A program made the translations under genes and the position numbers. Below are positions 53,130-62,254 of a stretch of DNA of 64,000 bases, one piece after another; within the stretch, counting starts at the first letter, position 1, and each line of letters starts with the position of its first letter. Under the pieces are notes generated by a model, which saw nothing but the letters and a program-made list of their open reading frames with translations, was not told where the DNA came from and did not search any database. The stretch is from positions 1 through 64,000 of the forward strand of contig NZ_AQXY01000031.1 in NCBI RefSeq assembly GCF_000376845.1, read 5' to 3'. This stretch comes from Thioalkalivibrio sp. ALE14 (GTDB lineage: Bacteria; Pseudomonadota; Gammaproteobacteria; Ectothiorhodospirales; Ectothiorhodospiraceae).

Positions 53130-54179
53130 TCAAACGCGACCGGCGAGGTGGCCGATGCGCTGGCTGAGTTTTTCCCAGGCGCCCTCCAGGGCGGCCAGCG
53201 GGTCGCGGCGCCGCAGGGCGCGACGAGAATGGATCCACTGCCCCGTGGGACCAGCCGGCTCGGTGTCGTGTGCAGCCTCGATAATCCGCGAGACCACGGC
53301 GAACTGGTTGTACTCCTCCAGCACCCGGCGCCGGGCCTCGAGGATGTGTGGCAGGCGCTGTTCATACTCGTTGTCGCGGATGGCGCGGCGAATGCGTTGT
53401 GCCGTCCCTTGCACGTCTTCGATATCAATCGCGATAAAGCTCTCCGGCGGGAAATAGTCCGCCGCATTGGGCGCGCCGTAGTAAAACGGGAGCGTCGCGC
53501 CGAGAAAGGCGTCCGCCAGCTTCTCGGTCCAGTGATGCGCGCCCACGTAATTCTCCACCGCCAGATGGTACCGGTACGCGTCCAGGCACTCGGCCTTGTC
53601 ATCCAGCGGCTGCACCCCCTTGCCGAAGATCTCCAGTTCTGGCAGCTCGGCCTTCAGCGCCCAGGTGAAGTCATAGCGCCGCCGGTGCAGAGTGTGGCGC
53701 TGGCGTTTCGCCGAACACATGGTGGCGATCTCGCGGGTCTTCTCCAACGGCGGGTTCGCCCGCATCTCGTTGTACGGCCGCTCGCCCTGACTGCCGAAAC
53801 CGTAGTACCAGAGCATCCCCTGCTGGGAATGGATGCGCCGACGGTGCTTGAGGGCCCATTCCGGGTGCGAGGTCAGCACGCGACCAAACTGCCGGGTAAA
53901 ACGCCGGCCATAGGACTTGATGGACGGCGGCTCCATGGTTACCAGCAGAGTGCGCTCGGCCCCGCAGGCCAGTTGCTCGCTGTAGTGTCGGTTGCGCCCG
54001 GTGTTGGAAGGAAATTCGTCGTAGACCACCAGCCAGTCGTAGTCCGTGGCCTGGGGGTCGAAGACGAACTTGCAGCGCCCCCAGCGCGCCTCGCCGCCCG
54101 GCAGCTGGTGGCGCCAGATGCTCTCGCGCATGGTCGAGAGGAACTTGACCCGGATTGGACGCGACACGGGGTCCGTCAC
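53130..54179 (-). CDS. Glycosyltransferase family 10 (fucosyltransferase)
   Basis: The 349-residue protein has the GT10 donor-binding region [50 protein letters not shown] near 205-255. This matches alpha-1,3/4-fucosyltransferases such as those of Helicobacter pylori: ENS-type motif, TEK, then P-x-x-YG and SFI. It would transfer L-fucose from GDP-fucose to a surface glycan. It is the last gene of the GDP-fucose operon and starts inside the end of fcl (4-base overlap). The acceptor is unknown. Confidence 0.8.
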   Translation of the reverse strand: MTDPVSRPIRVKFLSTMRESIWRHQLPGGEARWGRCKFVFDPQATDYDWLVVYDEFPSNTGRNRHYSEQLACGAERTLLVTMEPPSIKSYGRRFTRQFGRVLTSHPEWALKHRRRIHSQQGMLWYYGFGSQGERPYNEMRANPPLEKTREIATMCSAKRQRHTLHRRRYDFTWALKAELPELEIFGKGVQPLDDKAECLDAYRYHLAVENYVGAHHWTEKLADAFLGATLPFYYGAPNAADYFPPESFIAIDIEDVQGTAQRIRRAIRDNEYEQRLPHILEARRRVLEEYNQFAVVSRIIEAAHDTEPAGPTGQWIHSRRALRRRDPLAALEGAWEKLSQRIGHLAGRV

Positions 54180-55141
54180 GGCCTCTCCCCGCCGCGTTCC
54201 AGGAATTCGGCATAAGCTCCCGCGAGGCCCTCTTCAAGTTCGATCCGGGCCTTCCATCCGAGCGCCGTGAGACGCGACACGTCCAGCAATTTGCGCGGGG
54301 TACCGTCCGGGCGCGAGGTGTCAAACCGCAGTTCGCCTTCAAAGCCCACGACCCGGGCCACCAGCTTCGCCAGGTCGGCGATCGGAAGATCCTGGCCGGT
54401 ACCGACGTTGATATGGCTCAGCATCGGCTGGGTGTGCTCTTCGTAGGTCGCGTGATCGAGGTTCATCACGTGTACGCAGGCCGCCGCCATATCATCCACG
54501 TGCAGGAACTCGCGGCGCGGCGTACCACTGCCCCAGACCGTCACGTGATCGGCGCTGGCCTGTTTCGACTCGTGGAAGCGTCGAATCAGACCGGGGATTA
54601 CATGGCTGTTCTCCGGGTGATAGTTGTCACCCGGGCCGTAGAGGTTGGTCGGCATCACCGAGCGGTAATCCGTGCCGTACTGCCGGTTGTAGCTCTCGCA
54701 CAGCTTGATGCCGGCGATCTTGGCAATCGCGTAGGGCTCGTTGGTCGGCTCCAGCGGCCCGGTCAGCAGGGCCTCCTCGGGGATCGGCTGCGGCGCCTCG
54801 CGCGGATAGATGCAGCTGGACCCGAGAAAGAGCAGCCGCCGCACGCCCGCGATGTGCGCGCCATGGATCACGTTCGTCTGGATCGCCAGGTTGTCGCGGA
54901 TGAATTCCGCCGGATAGTTGTTGTTGGCGTGGATGCCCCCGACCTTTGCCGCCGCCAGATAGACCTGGTCCGGGCGTTCCACGCGCATGAAGGCCTCGAC
55001 TGCGGCCTGGTCCGTCAGATCCAGCTCCGCGTGAGTGCGGGTCAGCAGTTCCACACCTGGCCAGTCCTCGAGCTGGCGACAGATGGCGCTGCCCACCATA
55101 CCGCGGTGCCCGGCGACAAAGACACGTTGCGGTTTACTCAT
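54176..55141 (-). CDS. fcl: GDP-L-fucose synthase
   Basis: The 321-residue extended SDR begins [23 protein letters not shown], with the GxxGxxG of NADP binding, and has [25 protein letters not shown] and catalytic [15 protein letters not shown]. These match GDP-L-fucose synthase (epimerase/reductase), which converts GDP-4-keto-6-deoxymannose to GDP-L-fucose. It starts 8 bases inside the end of gmd and overlaps the GT10 gene by 4 bases. Confidence 0.95.
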   Translation of the reverse strand: MSKPQRVFVAGHRGMVGSAICRQLEDWPGVELLTRTHAELDLTDQAAVEAFMRVERPDQVYLAAAKVGGIHANNNYPAEFIRDNLAIQTNVIHGAHIAGVRRLLFLGSSCIYPREAPQPIPEEALLTGPLEPTNEPYAIAKIAGIKLCESYNRQYGTDYRSVMPTNLYGPGDNYHPENSHVIPGLIRRFHESKQASADHVTVWGSGTPRREFLHVDDMAAACVHVMNLDHATYEEHTQPMLSHINVGTGQDLPIADLAKLVARVVGFEGELRFDTSRPDGTPRKLLDVSRLTALGWKARIELEEGLAGAYAEFLERGGERP

Positions 55142-56219
55142 GGCGGCTCAGGGTCCGGTAACCATGGTCGCGCACCAGCTCATCGCGCTCGGCGCTGCGC
55201 AGGTCCTCGCGCACCATCTCCGCCACCAGTTCGTCGAAGCGGATGCGGGGCTCCCAACCCAGTTCGCGCTTGGCCTTGCTGGCATCCCCCAACAGAGTCT
55301 CGACCTCGGTGGGGCGAAAATAGCGCGGGTCTACCGACACGATGCAGCGTCCCTTGTCGTCAAAGCCCTGCTCATCCACGCCCTCGCCGCGCCATTCGAT
55401 GCGCATGCCCAGTTCGTGCGCCGCGGCATCGACGAAGTCGCGCACGCTGTGCTGTTCGCCGGTGGCGATCACGTAGTCGTCCGGGGTGTCCTGCTGCAGC
55501 ATCAGCCACTGCATCTCGACGTAGTCGCGGGCATGGCCCCAGTCGCGTTTCGCGTCCAGGTTGCCGAGGTACAACCGCTCCTGCAGCCCGAGTTTGATGC
55601 GCGCGAGGGCACGGGTGATCTTGCGGGTGACGAAGGTCTCGCCGCGCACCGGGGATTCATGGTTGAACAGGATGCCGTTGCAGGCGTACATGCCGTAGGC
55701 CTCGCGGTAGTTCACCACGATCCAGTAGGCATACAGCTTGGCCACCGCATACGGGCTGCGCGGATAGAACGGGGTCGTCTCGTCCTGCGGAGTCGCCTGG
55801 ACCTTACCGTACAGCTCCGAGGTGCTGGCCTGATAAAAGCGCGTGGTTTGCTCCATACCGAGGATGCGGATCGCCTCCAGCACGCGGAGCGTGCCCAGGG
55901 CATCGGAGTTGGCGGTGTACTCCGGCTCCTCAAACGAGACCGCGACATGCGACTGGGCGGCGAGGTTGTAGATCTCGTCCGGCTGTACCTGCTGAATGAT
56001 GCGGATCAGGCAGGTGGAATCGGTCAGGTCACCGTGGTGCAGGATGAACCGACGATCGCTCTCGTGCGGGTCCTGGTAGAGGTGGTCAATGCGATCGGTA
56101 TTGAACAGCGACGAGCGGCGCTTGATACCGTGCACCTCGTAGCCCTTTTCCAGCAGGAATTCGGCCAGATAGGCCCCGTCCTGTCCGGTGATCCCGGTGA
56201 TCAATGCCACTTTGGCCAT
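55134..56219 (-). CDS. gmd: GDP-mannose 4,6-dehydratase
   Basis: The 361-residue protein starts [48 protein letters not shown] and has [36 protein letters not shown] and [11 protein letters not shown], diagnostic of Gmd. It makes GDP-4-keto-6-deoxy-D-mannose from GDP-mannose, the first dedicated step to GDP-L-fucose. ATG 56219 matches the family; the 16 upstream in-frame residues are not conserved. It lies 87 bases after manC. Confidence 0.95.
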   Translation of the reverse strand: MAKVALITGITGQDGAYLAEFLLEKGYEVHGIKRRSSLFNTDRIDHLYQDPHESDRRFILHHGDLTDSTCLIRIIQQVQPDEIYNLAAQSHVAVSFEEPEYTANSDALGTLRVLEAIRILGMEQTTRFYQASTSELYGKVQATPQDETTPFYPRSPYAVAKLYAYWIVVNYREAYGMYACNGILFNHESPVRGETFVTRKITRALARIKLGLQERLYLGNLDAKRDWGHARDYVEMQWLMLQQDTPDDYVIATGEQHSVRDFVDAAAHELGMRIEWRGEGVDEQGFDDKGRCIVSVDPRYFRPTEVETLLGDASKAKRELGWEPRIRFDELVAEMVREDLRSAERDELVRDHGYRTLSRHE

Positions 56220-56306
56220 GTCGACTCCCGCTACCGGGCCGCCCGGCAGGCAGGCGCGGCCCAAAACGCGAAATCATAGCATTCCCGACGCGCCCAGTAG
56301 GCGCGC

Positions 56307-57737
56307 TCAGGCACGACCGTAGACATCCTCCAGCCGCACGATGTCATCCTCTCCGAGATAGCTTCCGGACTGCACCTCGATCAGCTCCAGTGGAAGCGTA
56401 CCCGGGTTCTCCAGGCAATGGACCTGGCCGATGGGGATGAAGGTCGATTCGTTTTCGGTGACCAGGTAGTTCCGTTCGCCGTTGGTCACGCGCGCGGTCC
56501 CGCTGACGACCACCCAGTGCTCCGCGCGATGGTGATGCATTTGCAGCGAAAGGCGCGCACCGGGGCTCACGGTGATGCGCTTGACCTGGTAGCGCGAGCC
56601 GGTGTCGATGGATTCGTAGCACCCCCAGGGGCGATAGACCACGGTGTGGTCCACGTGCTCGCTGCGGTTGGCCTCCTTCAAGCGTTCGACGATGCGCTTG
56701 ACGTCCTGGACCCGGTCGCGGTCGGCCACAAGCACCGCGTCCCGGGTCGCCACCACGGCCAGATTGCGCAGCCCGATGCCCGCCACCAGCAACCCGTCGG
56801 CGTCCACCACGCAGCCTTCGCTGTCCTCCAGCAGGCAGTCGCCGCGCAGCGTGTTGCCGTCCTCGTCCATCCCGCGAACGCCCGCCAGGGCGGACCACGA
56901 ACCGATGTCGCTCCAGCCGGCCGCAAGCGGCGTCACCGCCGCGTGTTCGGTGCGTTCCATCACGGCGTAATCGACGGAGATATTGGGGGCCGCGGCGAAG
57001 GCCTCCGGATCCACCCGCAGGAAATCCAGATCCTCGCGAGCCCCATCCAGGGCCGCGCGACAGGCCGCCACGATTTCGGGCTCAAAGCGCTCCAGCTCAT
57101 CCAGGTACTGCGAGGCCCGGAACACGAACATCCCGCTGTTCCAGAGGTAGTCACCGCAATCCACGTACTCGCGGGCCGTAGCGGCGTCCGGCTTCTCAAC
57201 AAAGCGCTCCACCCGGGCGCCAGCCTCGCCCAGCGCCTCGCCCTGCTGGATATAGCCATAGCCCGTTTCCGCGGCGGTGGGCACGATGCCGAAGGTCACC
57301 AGATGACCCGCATCCGCCAGCGTCACGGCCCGCGCCACCGCTTCGCGGAAGGCCCCGGCATTCCCGATGTGGTGATCCGCGGCCAGCACCAGCAGCAACG
57401 GGTCGCGCCCTTCGGCTCGGGCCTGCAGCGCGGCCAGGGCTATCGCCGGCGCGGTGTTGCGCCCCTCTGGCTCCAGCAGGATGCGCGCCTGCTCGATACC
57501 CGCGGCGCGCAACTGCTCGGCGGCCAGGAAGCGGTGCTCGACGTTGGCCAGCACCATCGGTGGGGCCGCGCCCAATCCTTCCAACCGCTGCGCCGTTTGT
57601 TGCAGCAGGGTCTGCTCCCCGGTCAGAGGCAGAAACTGCTTGGGATAATGGCTCCTTGACACTGGCCACAGGCGAGTACCCGAGCCACCGGCCAGGATCA
57701 CCGGTTGCAGTTCGGTCCGGCTTTGCGTCTGTTCCAT
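56307..57737 (-). CDS. manC: Mannose-1-phosphate guanylyltransferase / phosphomannose isomerase
   Basis: The 476-residue bifunctional protein has an N-terminal pyrophosphorylase signature VILAGGSGTRLWPVSRSHYPKQFLPL, the VLAADHHIGN segment, and a C-terminal cupin (LSLQMHHHRAEHWVVVSGTARVT) with metal ligands for isomerase activity. It supplies GDP-mannose for gmd. The ATG at 57737 lies 5 bases after the manB stop. A TTG three codons upstream is also in frame. Confidence 0.93.
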   Translation of the reverse strand: MEQTQSRTELQPVILAGGSGTRLWPVSRSHYPKQFLPLTGEQTLLQQTAQRLEGLGAAPPMVLANVEHRFLAAEQLRAAGIEQARILLEPEGRNTAPAIALAALQARAEGRDPLLLVLAADHHIGNAGAFREAVARAVTLADAGHLVTFGIVPTAAETGYGYIQQGEALGEAGARVERFVEKPDAATAREYVDCGDYLWNSGMFVFRASQYLDELERFEPEIVAACRAALDGAREDLDFLRVDPEAFAAAPNISVDYAVMERTEHAAVTPLAAGWSDIGSWSALAGVRGMDEDGNTLRGDCLLEDSEGCVVDADGLLVAGIGLRNLAVVATRDAVLVADRDRVQDVKRIVERLKEANRSEHVDHTVVYRPWGCYESIDTGSRYQVKRITVSPGARLSLQMHHHRAEHWVVVSGTARVTNGERNYLVTENESTFIPIGQVHCLENPGTLPLELIEVQSGSYLGEDDIVRLEDVYGRA

Positions 57738-57742
57738 CGTCC

Positions 57743-59086
57743 TCAACCCCGTATCAGGCGGGAAATCTCGTCCACGCGGCGTTCCAGCAAGACCGGATCC
57801 GCGCGGGTCTCCACATTCAGCCGCAGCAGTGGCTCGGTATTGGAACTGCGCAGGTTGAAACGCCAGTCGGCGAATTCCAGGCTCACGCCATCGGTATCAT
57901 CCTGCGCGCCACCCTGCCCGGCGTATGCCTGAAGGACGCGTCCGGTGGCTACCGTGACGTCCTCGACCTCGAAGTTCAGCTCGCCACTGCAGGGGAAGCG
58001 CGCAATCCGCTCCCCCACCATCTCGCCCAATGACTGTCGCCGCCGCCCCATCAACTCGGCCACCCGCAGCCACGGCAGCATCCCGGTATCGCAGTAATAA
58101 AAATCGCGAAAGTAGTGATGGGCACTCATCTCGCCGCCGTAGATCGCGTCTTCGTGGCGGAGCCGCTCCTTCATGAAGGCATGCCCGGTCTTCGACTGGA
58201 TCGGTTCGCCCCCGGCGGCACGCACCATCTCGATGGTATTCCAGGTCAGGCGCGGGTCATGGACGATACGTTCTCCCGTATGTCCCTCCAGACAGGCCTC
58301 GGCGAGCAGGCCGACGATGTAATAGCCCTCGATGAAGTTTCCGTCGGCATCGAACAGGAAGCAGCGATCGAAGTCCCCGTCCCAGGCCACACCCAGATCG
58401 GCGCCATGCGTCCGCACGGCCTCGGCGGTGGCGGCCCGGTTCTCGGGCAGCAATGGGTTGGGGATGCCATTGGGGAAACGGCCATCCGGCTCGAAATTGA
58501 CCCGGACCAGCTCGAACGGCAGATGCGCCTCCAGGGCCTCCAGCACCGGACCCGCCCCGCCGTTTCCGGGATTTACGACGATCTTCAAAGGCGGCAGCGC
58601 ATCACGATCCACCGAGGCCAGCAGCCGGGACACGTAATCGGCGCGGTGGTCGAGATGTCGTACCTGGCCATTGGGCATTGGGCGGAAATCGCCCCGCTCG
58701 GCGCGTTCGCGGATCGCCTGCAGCCCGGAGTCGCCGCTGATCGGCCGCGCCTCGCTGCGCACGAGCTTCAGGCCGTTGTAGTCCAGCGGATTGTGACTGG
58801 CGGTCACCATGATCCCCCCGCCCGCGCCGTAATGTGCCGTGGCGAAATACACCTCTTCCGTCCCGCACATGCCGATATCGGCCACGTCGCTGCCCCCGGC
58901 CGTCAGGCCTTCGGTCAGCGCCCGCGCCAGTTCCGGGCTGGACAGGCGGATATCGTGTCCGACCACGGTTCGTCCCGGACGGATCTCCTCGGCAAAGGCA
59001 CGGCCGATCCCTCGCACGACGTCCGCGTTGAGTTGATCCGGCACCCGGCCGCGCACGTCGTAGGCCTTGAAACAGTCGATCTTCAT
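57743..59086 (-). CDS. manB: Phosphomannomutase (alpha-D-phosphohexomutase)
   Basis: The 447-residue protein begins MKIDCFKAYDVRGRVPDQLN and has the phosphoserine loop GIMVTASHNPLDYNG, metal-binding DGDFDRC and the C-terminal SNTEPLLRLNVE phosphate-binding loop. It interconverts mannose-6-phosphate and mannose-1-phosphate and is the first gene of the fucose operon. A GTCCCC/GGGGAC hairpin with an 8-base loop lies at 59111-59130, 25 bases upstream of the start, possibly a leader element. Confidence 0.93.
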   Translation of the reverse strand: MKIDCFKAYDVRGRVPDQLNADVVRGIGRAFAEEIRPGRTVVGHDIRLSSPELARALTEGLTAGGSDVADIGMCGTEEVYFATAHYGAGGGIMVTASHNPLDYNGLKLVRSEARPISGDSGLQAIRERAERGDFRPMPNGQVRHLDHRADYVSRLLASVDRDALPPLKIVVNPGNGGAGPVLEALEAHLPFELVRVNFEPDGRFPNGIPNPLLPENRAATAEAVRTHGADLGVAWDGDFDRCFLFDADGNFIEGYYIVGLLAEACLEGHTGERIVHDPRLTWNTIEMVRAAGGEPIQSKTGHAFMKERLRHEDAIYGGEMSAHHYFRDFYYCDTGMLPWLRVAELMGRRRQSLGEMVGERIARFPCSGELNFEVEDVTVATGRVLQAYAGQGGAQDDTDGVSLEFADWRFNLRSSNTEPLLRLNVETRADPVLLERRVDEISRLIRG

Positions 59087-59266
59087 GCACTCCCCTTCCT
59101 GCGATATTCAGTCCCCGTCCTGGTGGGGACCGCGACTCTTCGTTTCATGATACATAGCCGAATCGCCCCATGGCGCCCACTCGGTACCAACAGGGTAAAC
59201 GGCGTTACTTGACGTTCCGGGCTCATGCCCCCGAACATGGTGTGTTTATCCAACGAGGAGAAGTCG

Positions 59267-60028
59267 ATGAGTGAGCCGCAAGTGAAGACCGAGGAGAAGA
59301 AACAGCATTTTGACGACATCTACGTCGCCGAGACCCCGGTGCCGTTCAAGGAGCGCATCATCGACGCGCTCGACTACATCTCCGACGACTTCAACCGGCA
59401 AACCTTCGACCGGCTGATCCTTCCCTGGGCCGAACAGCAGGCCGCCGCCGGCAAGACCCTGAACTACGTGGATCTGTGCTGCTGCTTCGGTAACACCACG
59501 ATGGCCGCCATCCACAATATGGATGTCGAGGCAATCCGCGCCAACTGGGCCGACGAACAGGCGTGCAAGACCGTCGCCGCGCCGCGCCGCCTGCCGATGA
59601 AGACGACCGGGATCGATATCTCCGGCAATGCGCTCGCCTATGGCAAGAGCGCCGGCCTGTTCGACGAGACCTTCGAGGCCGACCTGAACCAGCCCGCCCC
59701 GGAGACCCAGGCCGGGATCGAAAAGGCCATGGCCGATGCGGACATCGTGATCTCCACCGCGTCGCTGGTCTACCTGGATCCGCCGGCGATCGAGAAGCTC
59801 GTGCGCTCCTTTGCGGAGACCCAGCGCGAGGGTTACATGCTGGTCAACTTCCTGAACCCCTTCGCGCTGGAAAAGGCCGACGCGACCAAGCGTCTGCTGC
59901 TGGAACATCTGGAATTCGTGGGCAGCACCGCCAGCCGTCACCGTCGACTGTCGCCGCTGGAGCAGGAAAACTATCCGGGCGAGGACTGGGCCCTGCTGGA
60001 GATCTGGGTGCTGCGCCGCCGCGCCTAG
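59267..60028 (+). CDS. SAM-dependent methyltransferase-like protein
   Basis: The 253-residue acidic protein starts MSEPQVKTEEKKQHFDDIYV. A Rossmann-type first motif with three adjacent cysteines, YVDLCCCFGNTT, is near residues 67-78, followed by TGIDISGNALAYGKSAGLF near 111-129 and ADIVISTASLVYLDPPAIEKLV. This suggests a class I methyltransferase fold, but I cannot name a substrate. GAGGAG eight bases upstream fixes the start at 59267. The hairpin terminator at 60072 closes it as a single-gene unit. Confidence 0.65.
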   Translation: MSEPQVKTEEKKQHFDDIYVAETPVPFKERIIDALDYISDDFNRQTFDRLILPWAEQQAAAGKTLNYVDLCCCFGNTTMAAIHNMDVEAIRANWADEQACKTVAAPRRLPMKTTGIDISGNALAYGKSAGLFDETFEADLNQPAPETQAGIEKAMADADIVISTASLVYLDPPAIEKLVRSFAETQREGYMLVNFLNPFALEKADATKRLLLEHLEFVGSTASRHRRLSPLEQENYPGEDWALLEIWVLRRRA

Positions 60029-60071
60029 TTCGAGGCACCGCGCCCAAACCGGGATATCCCATCCCGCAGCG

Positions 60072-60103
60072 AACGGGCCGGCCCTTTTGGGTCGGCCCGT
60101 TTT
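60072..60103 (+). terminator. Rho-independent terminator
   Basis: AACGGGCCGGCCC and GGGTCGGCCCGTT form a 13-base-pair stem (one G-T pair region) with a TTTT loop, followed by a short T run. It lies 44 bases after the methyltransferase-like gene stop. Confidence 0.8.
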
Positions 60104-60138
60104 CGTTGGCAGGATTGGCGCGTACCCGCGCCCCCAGC

Positions 60139-61413
60139 TCAGAGCAGGACCACGCGATTCCGTCCCGCCTCCTTCGCCTGATACATCGCCTCGTCGACTC
60201 GACGGGCCAGCGTCTTGGGGGTGTCGCCCGGCCGCATCTCGCTTACACCAAAGCTTGCCGTTACGGAGGTCGGGCACGGCGTCTCCATACGGGCGACGGC
60301 GTTGCGCAATTTTTCCGCCATGGCCTCGGCGCCGCTGCCGGTGGTCTCGGGCACCACCACCATGAACTCCTCCCCGCCCCAGCGGCCATGGGAATCCGCC
60401 TCGCGCAGGGCCTCCCGGACCGTTCTGGCGAGGCGCTTGAGGACCTCGTCCCCGATCTCGTGGCCGAAGTTGTCGTTGAAGTCCTTGAAGTGGTCGATAT
60501 CGAACATAATCAGCGACAGCGGACGCCCGTACCGACGACTCCGCTCGATCTCGGTCTCGAGCGTGTTGCCCAGACTCAGCCGGTTCGCCAGGCCGGTCAG
60601 CCAGTCGGTATGGGCCAGCCTGCGGATCTCGTCCTCCATCCGCACACGATCGGTTACGTCCTTGCCGATCGAGACATAGTGGGTCACCTCGCCCACCGCG
60701 CTGGTGACCGGGCTGATGCTCTGCTCAATGTGCATCAGTGATCCGTCACGGCGACGGTTCACGAACTCGCCGCGAAAGGCCTCGCCCCGATTCAGGGTCT
60801 CCCACATATCGCGATAGAACGCCGGGTCCTGTTGCCCCGACTTCAGAATGCGCGGAGTCTGCCCCAGGGCCTCGTTGCGGCTGTAGCCGGTCTGTTCCTC
60901 GAAGGCGGCATTCACGTAGGTGATCGTGCCGCCGGGGTCGGTAATCAGCACGGGATCCGCGGATACTTCCAGCGCGGTCGACAGGAGCCGCAGTTCGTCA
61001 TCCCGGCGCCGCTCATCGGTGATGTCCTGCTGTACCGACACGAAGTGGGTGACCCGACAGTCGTCATCCTCCGCGTGCACAGGGGAAATATGCCAGCGCA
61101 CCTGGTACCAGGATCCGTCCTTCCGGTAGTTGGTCGTCTCGCCATCAAAACACTCGCCACAGGCGAGTGCCCCGTGCAGACGGTCCAGCACTTCGCGCGC
61201 GGTGGCCGGGCCCTGCAGAATACGCGGGGTCTGCCCCAGTACCTCGTCACGAGAATATCCGGTCATGCGCTCGAAGCCGGCATTCACATAGACGATGCGC
61301 GGGCCGGCATCCAGATCGGCATCCGTGATGACCACCGAGTTGTGCGACTGCTCGATCGCGGCATCCAGAAGCCGGAGTTTCTCGAACCCCTCGATGAACG
61401 ACATGGGCGGCAT
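60139..61413 (-). CDS. PAS-PAS-GGDEF diguanylate cyclase
   Basis: The 424-residue protein has two PAS/PAC units (about 15-135 and 140-260, each with GYSRDEVLGQTPRIL-like sequences) and a C-terminal GGDEF domain with HTDWLTGLANRLSL, MFDIDHFKDFNDNFGHEIGD and active site RWGGEEFMVVV. The I-site READ is present upstream of the active site, so c-di-GMP feedback inhibition is likely. It has no membrane segment. The two PAS units suggest redox, light or ligand sensing. GGAAGG seven bases upstream supports the ATG at 61413. Confidence 0.92.
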   Translation of the reverse strand: MPPMSFIEGFEKLRLLDAAIEQSHNSVVITDADLDAGPRIVYVNAGFERMTGYSRDEVLGQTPRILQGPATAREVLDRLHGALACGECFDGETTNYRKDGSWYQVRWHISPVHAEDDDCRVTHFVSVQQDITDERRRDDELRLLSTALEVSADPVLITDPGGTITYVNAAFEEQTGYSRNEALGQTPRILKSGQQDPAFYRDMWETLNRGEAFRGEFVNRRRDGSLMHIEQSISPVTSAVGEVTHYVSIGKDVTDRVRMEDEIRRLAHTDWLTGLANRLSLGNTLETEIERSRRYGRPLSLIMFDIDHFKDFNDNFGHEIGDEVLKRLARTVREALREADSHGRWGGEEFMVVVPETTGSGAEAMAEKLRNAVARMETPCPTSVTASFGVSEMRPGDTPKTLARRVDEAMYQAKEAGRNRVVLL

Positions 61414-61499
61414 AACACGGCCTTCCGGAAACGAATGGGCGCGGGTCCTAGCCCGCGCAGGATGCGGTCCAACTTCGGACCGGTCCGCCGCGGCGGGGT

Positions 61500-61892
61500 T
61501 CAGTCCATGTCGGCCATCTCGAGAATGGAGCCGACGATGTCGCTGGTGGTCACGATGCCTTCCAGTTCGTTGCCCTTGAGCACCACCAGACGGCGAATCC
61601 CCTGGCTCACCATCAGGCGCGCAACGTACTTGACGTCCATCTCGGCCGGCACGGTAATCACCGGCTTGGTGCAGACATCATAGACGTTCGACAGGTCGAT
61701 ATCGCCCTCCTCCGCCACGATGGTCTTGAGGATAGTCGTGTAGGTGATGATGCCGTAGGCGTCGTGCGGGTGCTGTTTTTCCACCACCAGCGACTTCACG
61801 CCATGCTTGCGCATGAGCTGCATCGCTTCGCGCAGCGGTGCCAGCGGCGAGACGGTAACGACATTGGGTCTGAGAATTTCGCTTACCAGCAT
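61500..61892 (-). CDS. CBS-domain pair protein
   Basis: The 130-residue protein consists of two CBS motifs (LRPNVVTVSPLAPLREAMQLMRKHGVKSLVV and CTKPVITVPAEMDVKYVARLMVSQGIRRLVVL). Such Bateman modules bind adenine nucleotides and sense energy state. It begins 11 bases after the PII-like gene and probably co-regulates the DUF1538 membrane protein encoded upstream. Confidence 0.88.
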   Translation of the reverse strand: MLVSEILRPNVVTVSPLAPLREAMQLMRKHGVKSLVVEKQHPHDAYGIITYTTILKTIVAEEGDIDLSNVYDVCTKPVITVPAEMDVKYVARLMVSQGIRRLVVLKGNELEGIVTTSDIVGSILEMADMD

Positions 61893-61903
61893 GATGCTCT
61901 CCG

Positions 61904-62251
61904 TCAGAGTTCTTCCTTGACCTGTTCCTGGAACTGCTCGATCTGGTTGCGCCCGATCCCGGCGAGGTGGGCCACATCGACCGTAAAAGCGATGCCGCGC
62001 GGGTCATTGGCCAGATCCAGCTCCTTCGAGATGCACTTGAGTACATTCAGGGCCACCTTCTTCTCCAGTACCCACAGCAGGACCGACTGGCTGCCCTCGT
62101 AGGTCATCCCGAGAAACGTCTTGCGGGCCTCGGCGCCGATGCCGCGCGCATCCATGATGGTCACGCCACCCGCGCCGGCCGCCTTCGCCGTGGCAATCGC
62201 CTGTTCCTCCAGGTCATCGGAAAGGACGGCCACCAGTGCGGAAAATCTCAT
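61904..62251 (-). CDS. P-II-like signalling protein
   Basis: The 115-residue protein MRFSALVAVLSDDLEEQAIATAKAAGAGGVTIMDARG has a ferredoxin-like GlnB-type fold pattern and a T-loop-like segment EARKTFLGMTYEGSQSVLLWVLEKKV. It lacks the uridylylation Tyr context of classic GlnB. It is encoded between a DUF1538 membrane protein (3-base gap) and a CBS protein, so it likely binds and controls the channel or transporter in response to nucleotides. Confidence 0.75.
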   Translation of the reverse strand: MRFSALVAVLSDDLEEQAIATAKAAGAGGVTIMDARGIGAEARKTFLGMTYEGSQSVLLWVLEKKVALNVLKCISKELDLANDPRGIAFTVDVAHLAGIGRNQIEQFQEQVKEEL

Positions 62252-62254
62252 TGC

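Noticed and set aside
57560-58033. Open frame on the plus strand across the manC/manB junction
   Set aside because: Runs antisense through two well-conserved genes and has no own signals.
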